Origin: Thiosocius sp963753845 | GTDB lineage: Bacteria; Pseudomonadota; Gammaproteobacteria; Chromatiales; Chromatiaceae | NCBI GenBank assembly: GCA_963753845.1 | Contig: CAVWEI010000006.1 | Span: 186,001-250,000, forward strand | Direction of reading: 5' to 3' | DNA: 64,000 nucleotides | Part shown: piece by piece, positions 62,796-64,000 of the stretch | Numbering within the stretch: position 1 is the first letter of the stretch | How the letters are laid out: each line of letters begins with the position of its first letter | Position numbers and translations under genes: made by a program | The notes under the pieces: generated by a model | The model's input: only the letters and a program-made list of their open reading frames with translations | What the model was told of the DNA's origin: nothing | The model's database searches: none

Positions 62796-64000
62796 ATGAC
62801 TTCTGAAACAGGTTCACTGGCGGTCGATCTGCCGGTCTTCGGACGCCTGCCCTGGTACCAGCGCCGTCTCGTCGAAAAGCTCATGAAGCTGCAGTTGGGC
62901 TTCCTGCAGATCAGCCTGCCGGGCCAACCACCCTTTCGTATTCAGGGCGCGGCCCCGGGGCCCAGCGCCGATATCAGGTTCCGGCGCCCGGGCGCCGTGC
63001 TGCGGCGCCTGTTCTGGCGCGGCGACCTGGGTTTTGCCGAGGGCTACATGGCGGGAGAGTGGGATTCGGACGATCCGACGAAACTGCTGGAGCTGTTCTC
63101 CCTGAACCTCGACGCTTATGCGGAGACCGAGGCACGCCACAGCCTGGCGCGGGCCCTGGCGCGCTTGCGTCACCGCCTGAACCGCAATTCGCCCCGCGGC
63201 AGTCGGCGCAACATTGCCGCGCACTACGACCTCGGTAACGACTTTTACGCACAGTGGCTGGATTCGACCATGACCTACTCGGCAGCCCTGTTCGACCGCG
63301 GCGGCTCCCTCGACGAGGCCCAGCAGCGCAAGTACCAGCGGATGCTCGACTTGATCGACGCGAAGCCGGGTGAGCACATCCTCGAGATCGGCTGTGGCTG
63401 GGGTGGCTTCGCCGAGTACGCGGCCAGTCGCGGGATGCGTGTCACCGGGATCACCCTGTCACAGGAGCAGCTCTATTTCGCCCGGCGTCGCCTGGCCTCC
63501 GAGGGCCTGAGTGATCTGGCCGAGATCAAGCTTTGCGACTACCGCGATTTCGACCAGTGCGTGGACCATATCGTTTCGATCGAGATGTTCGAGGCGGTCG
63601 GCCAGGAGTACTGGCAGGGCTATTTTGCGACGCTCATGCGCTGTGTGCGCCCGGGTGGCCGCGTCGCGCTCCAGGTGATCACCATAGACGAGGCGCAATT
63701 CGACCAGTATGCGGAAAACCCGGGCGGGTTCATTCAAAGCTACATCTTTCCCGGCGGCATGCTGCCGACCAAGTCGCACCTCCAGCGACTCGCCGCTGAC
63801 GCGGGGCTGAAATGGCGTGTTATGGACGGCTTCGGGACCGATTACGCGGATACTCTGGCGGTCTGGCACCAACGCTTCAAGCGCTGTACCGGATGGCTGG
63901 AGGCCCATGGTTACGATCGGCGGTTTCGACGCATGTGGCGTTACTACCTCGCGTTCTGCGAGGCCGGGTTTCGCGCCCGCCGTATCGACGTGGTGCACTG
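62796..64000 (+). CDS. Cyclopropane-fatty-acyl-phospholipid synthase-like methyltransferase (C-terminus cut by window edge)
   Basis: At least 401 residues from the ATG at 62796, one base after the DUF1365 stop; the frame is open at the window edge and only a few residues are missing. An N-terminal lipid-binding domain (about 1-135) is followed by the methyltransferase: NIAAHYDLGNDFYAQWLDST, SAM motif I ILEIGCGWGG near 195, VSIEMFEAVG with the bicarbonate-binding Glu, and the final MWRYYLAFCEAGFRARRIDV. It methylates double bonds of membrane phospholipids with SAM. In this cluster type the product may be a methylated precursor of furan acids rather than cyclopropane. Confidence 0.93.
   Translation, partial: MTSETGSLAVDLPVFGRLPWYQRRLVEKLMKLQLGFLQISLPGQPPFRIQGAAPGPSADIRFRRPGAVLRRLFWRGDLGFAEGYMAGEWDSDDPTKLLELFSLNLDAYAETEARHSLARALARLRHRLNRNSPRGSRRNIAAHYDLGNDFYAQWLDSTMTYSAALFDRGGSLDEAQQRKYQRMLDLIDAKPGEHILEIGCGWGGFAEYAASRGMRVTGITLSQEQLYFARRRLASEGLSDLAEIKLCDYRDFDQCVDHIVSIEMFEAVGQEYWQGYFATLMRCVRPGGRVALQVITIDEAQFDQYAENPGGFIQSYIFPGGMLPTKSHLQRLAADAGLKWRVMDGFGTDYADTLAVWHQRFKRCTGWLEAHGYDRRFRRMWRYYLAFCEAGFRARRIDVVH

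Overview
The window looks like the chromosome of a sulfur-oxidising gammaproteobacterium (Chromatiales-like). It is GC-rich. It encodes a SoxB thiosulfohydrolase (11438-13345) and a Tyr/Gly-rich exported protein with the look of a sulfur globule envelope protein (38601-38999). Around these lie typical gammaproteobacterial housekeeping genes: metH, tesA-ybbA-ybbP, tmcA, bcp, truC, zapE, selO and phr. The assignment to a group is inference from gene content. I found no rRNA, tRNA, CRISPR array, phage or complete insertion sequence.

Layout. 1-5.9 kb: envelope proteins, a periplasmic endonuclease I, an SCP2-type protein and cobalamin-dependent methionine synthase. 6.4-10.1 kb: a PilZ-DUF1631-GGDEF-EAL protein split by a one-base frameshift. 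10-13.4 kb: a HupE/UreJ-like membrane protein and soxB. 13.4-20.8 kb: divergent tesA and ybbA-ybbP, then a conserved unknown, tmcA and bcp. 20.9-23.2 kb: a four-gene operon of two DUF1538 membrane proteins, a PII-like protein and a CBS protein, apparently an uncharacterised nucleotide-regulated transporter. 23.3-29 kb: truC, a hybrid histidine kinase with its REC-PAS partner, an ArsR regulator whose two cysteines match the persulfide sensors SqrR/BigR, and zapE. 29-33.3 kb: an RND efflux operon behind a promoter rich in palindromes; its pump gene is frameshifted. 33.7-41.3 kb: TraB, lipoprotein, SelO (frameshifted), SIMPL, sulfur globule protein, GST and photolyase.

41.3-53.2 kb is an accessory stretch: low gene density, small secreted or membrane proteins, a universal stress protein remnant, and four copies of two unrelated non-autonomous elements. 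Three of these copies have CTAG at both ends. 52.8-57.7 kb: a CBS protein and a second, intact RND system. 57.7-64 kb: two divergent operons (MerR, SnoaL-like, SDR, glutathione peroxidase; and FAD amine oxidase, DUF1365, cyclopropane synthase-like methyltransferase) that resemble light or singlet-oxygen induced lipid-modification clusters.

Three conserved genes (6455-10068, 30070-33307, 35536-37022) each carry a single-base frameshift in a short G or C run. This points to residual assembly errors rather than three independent gene losses.
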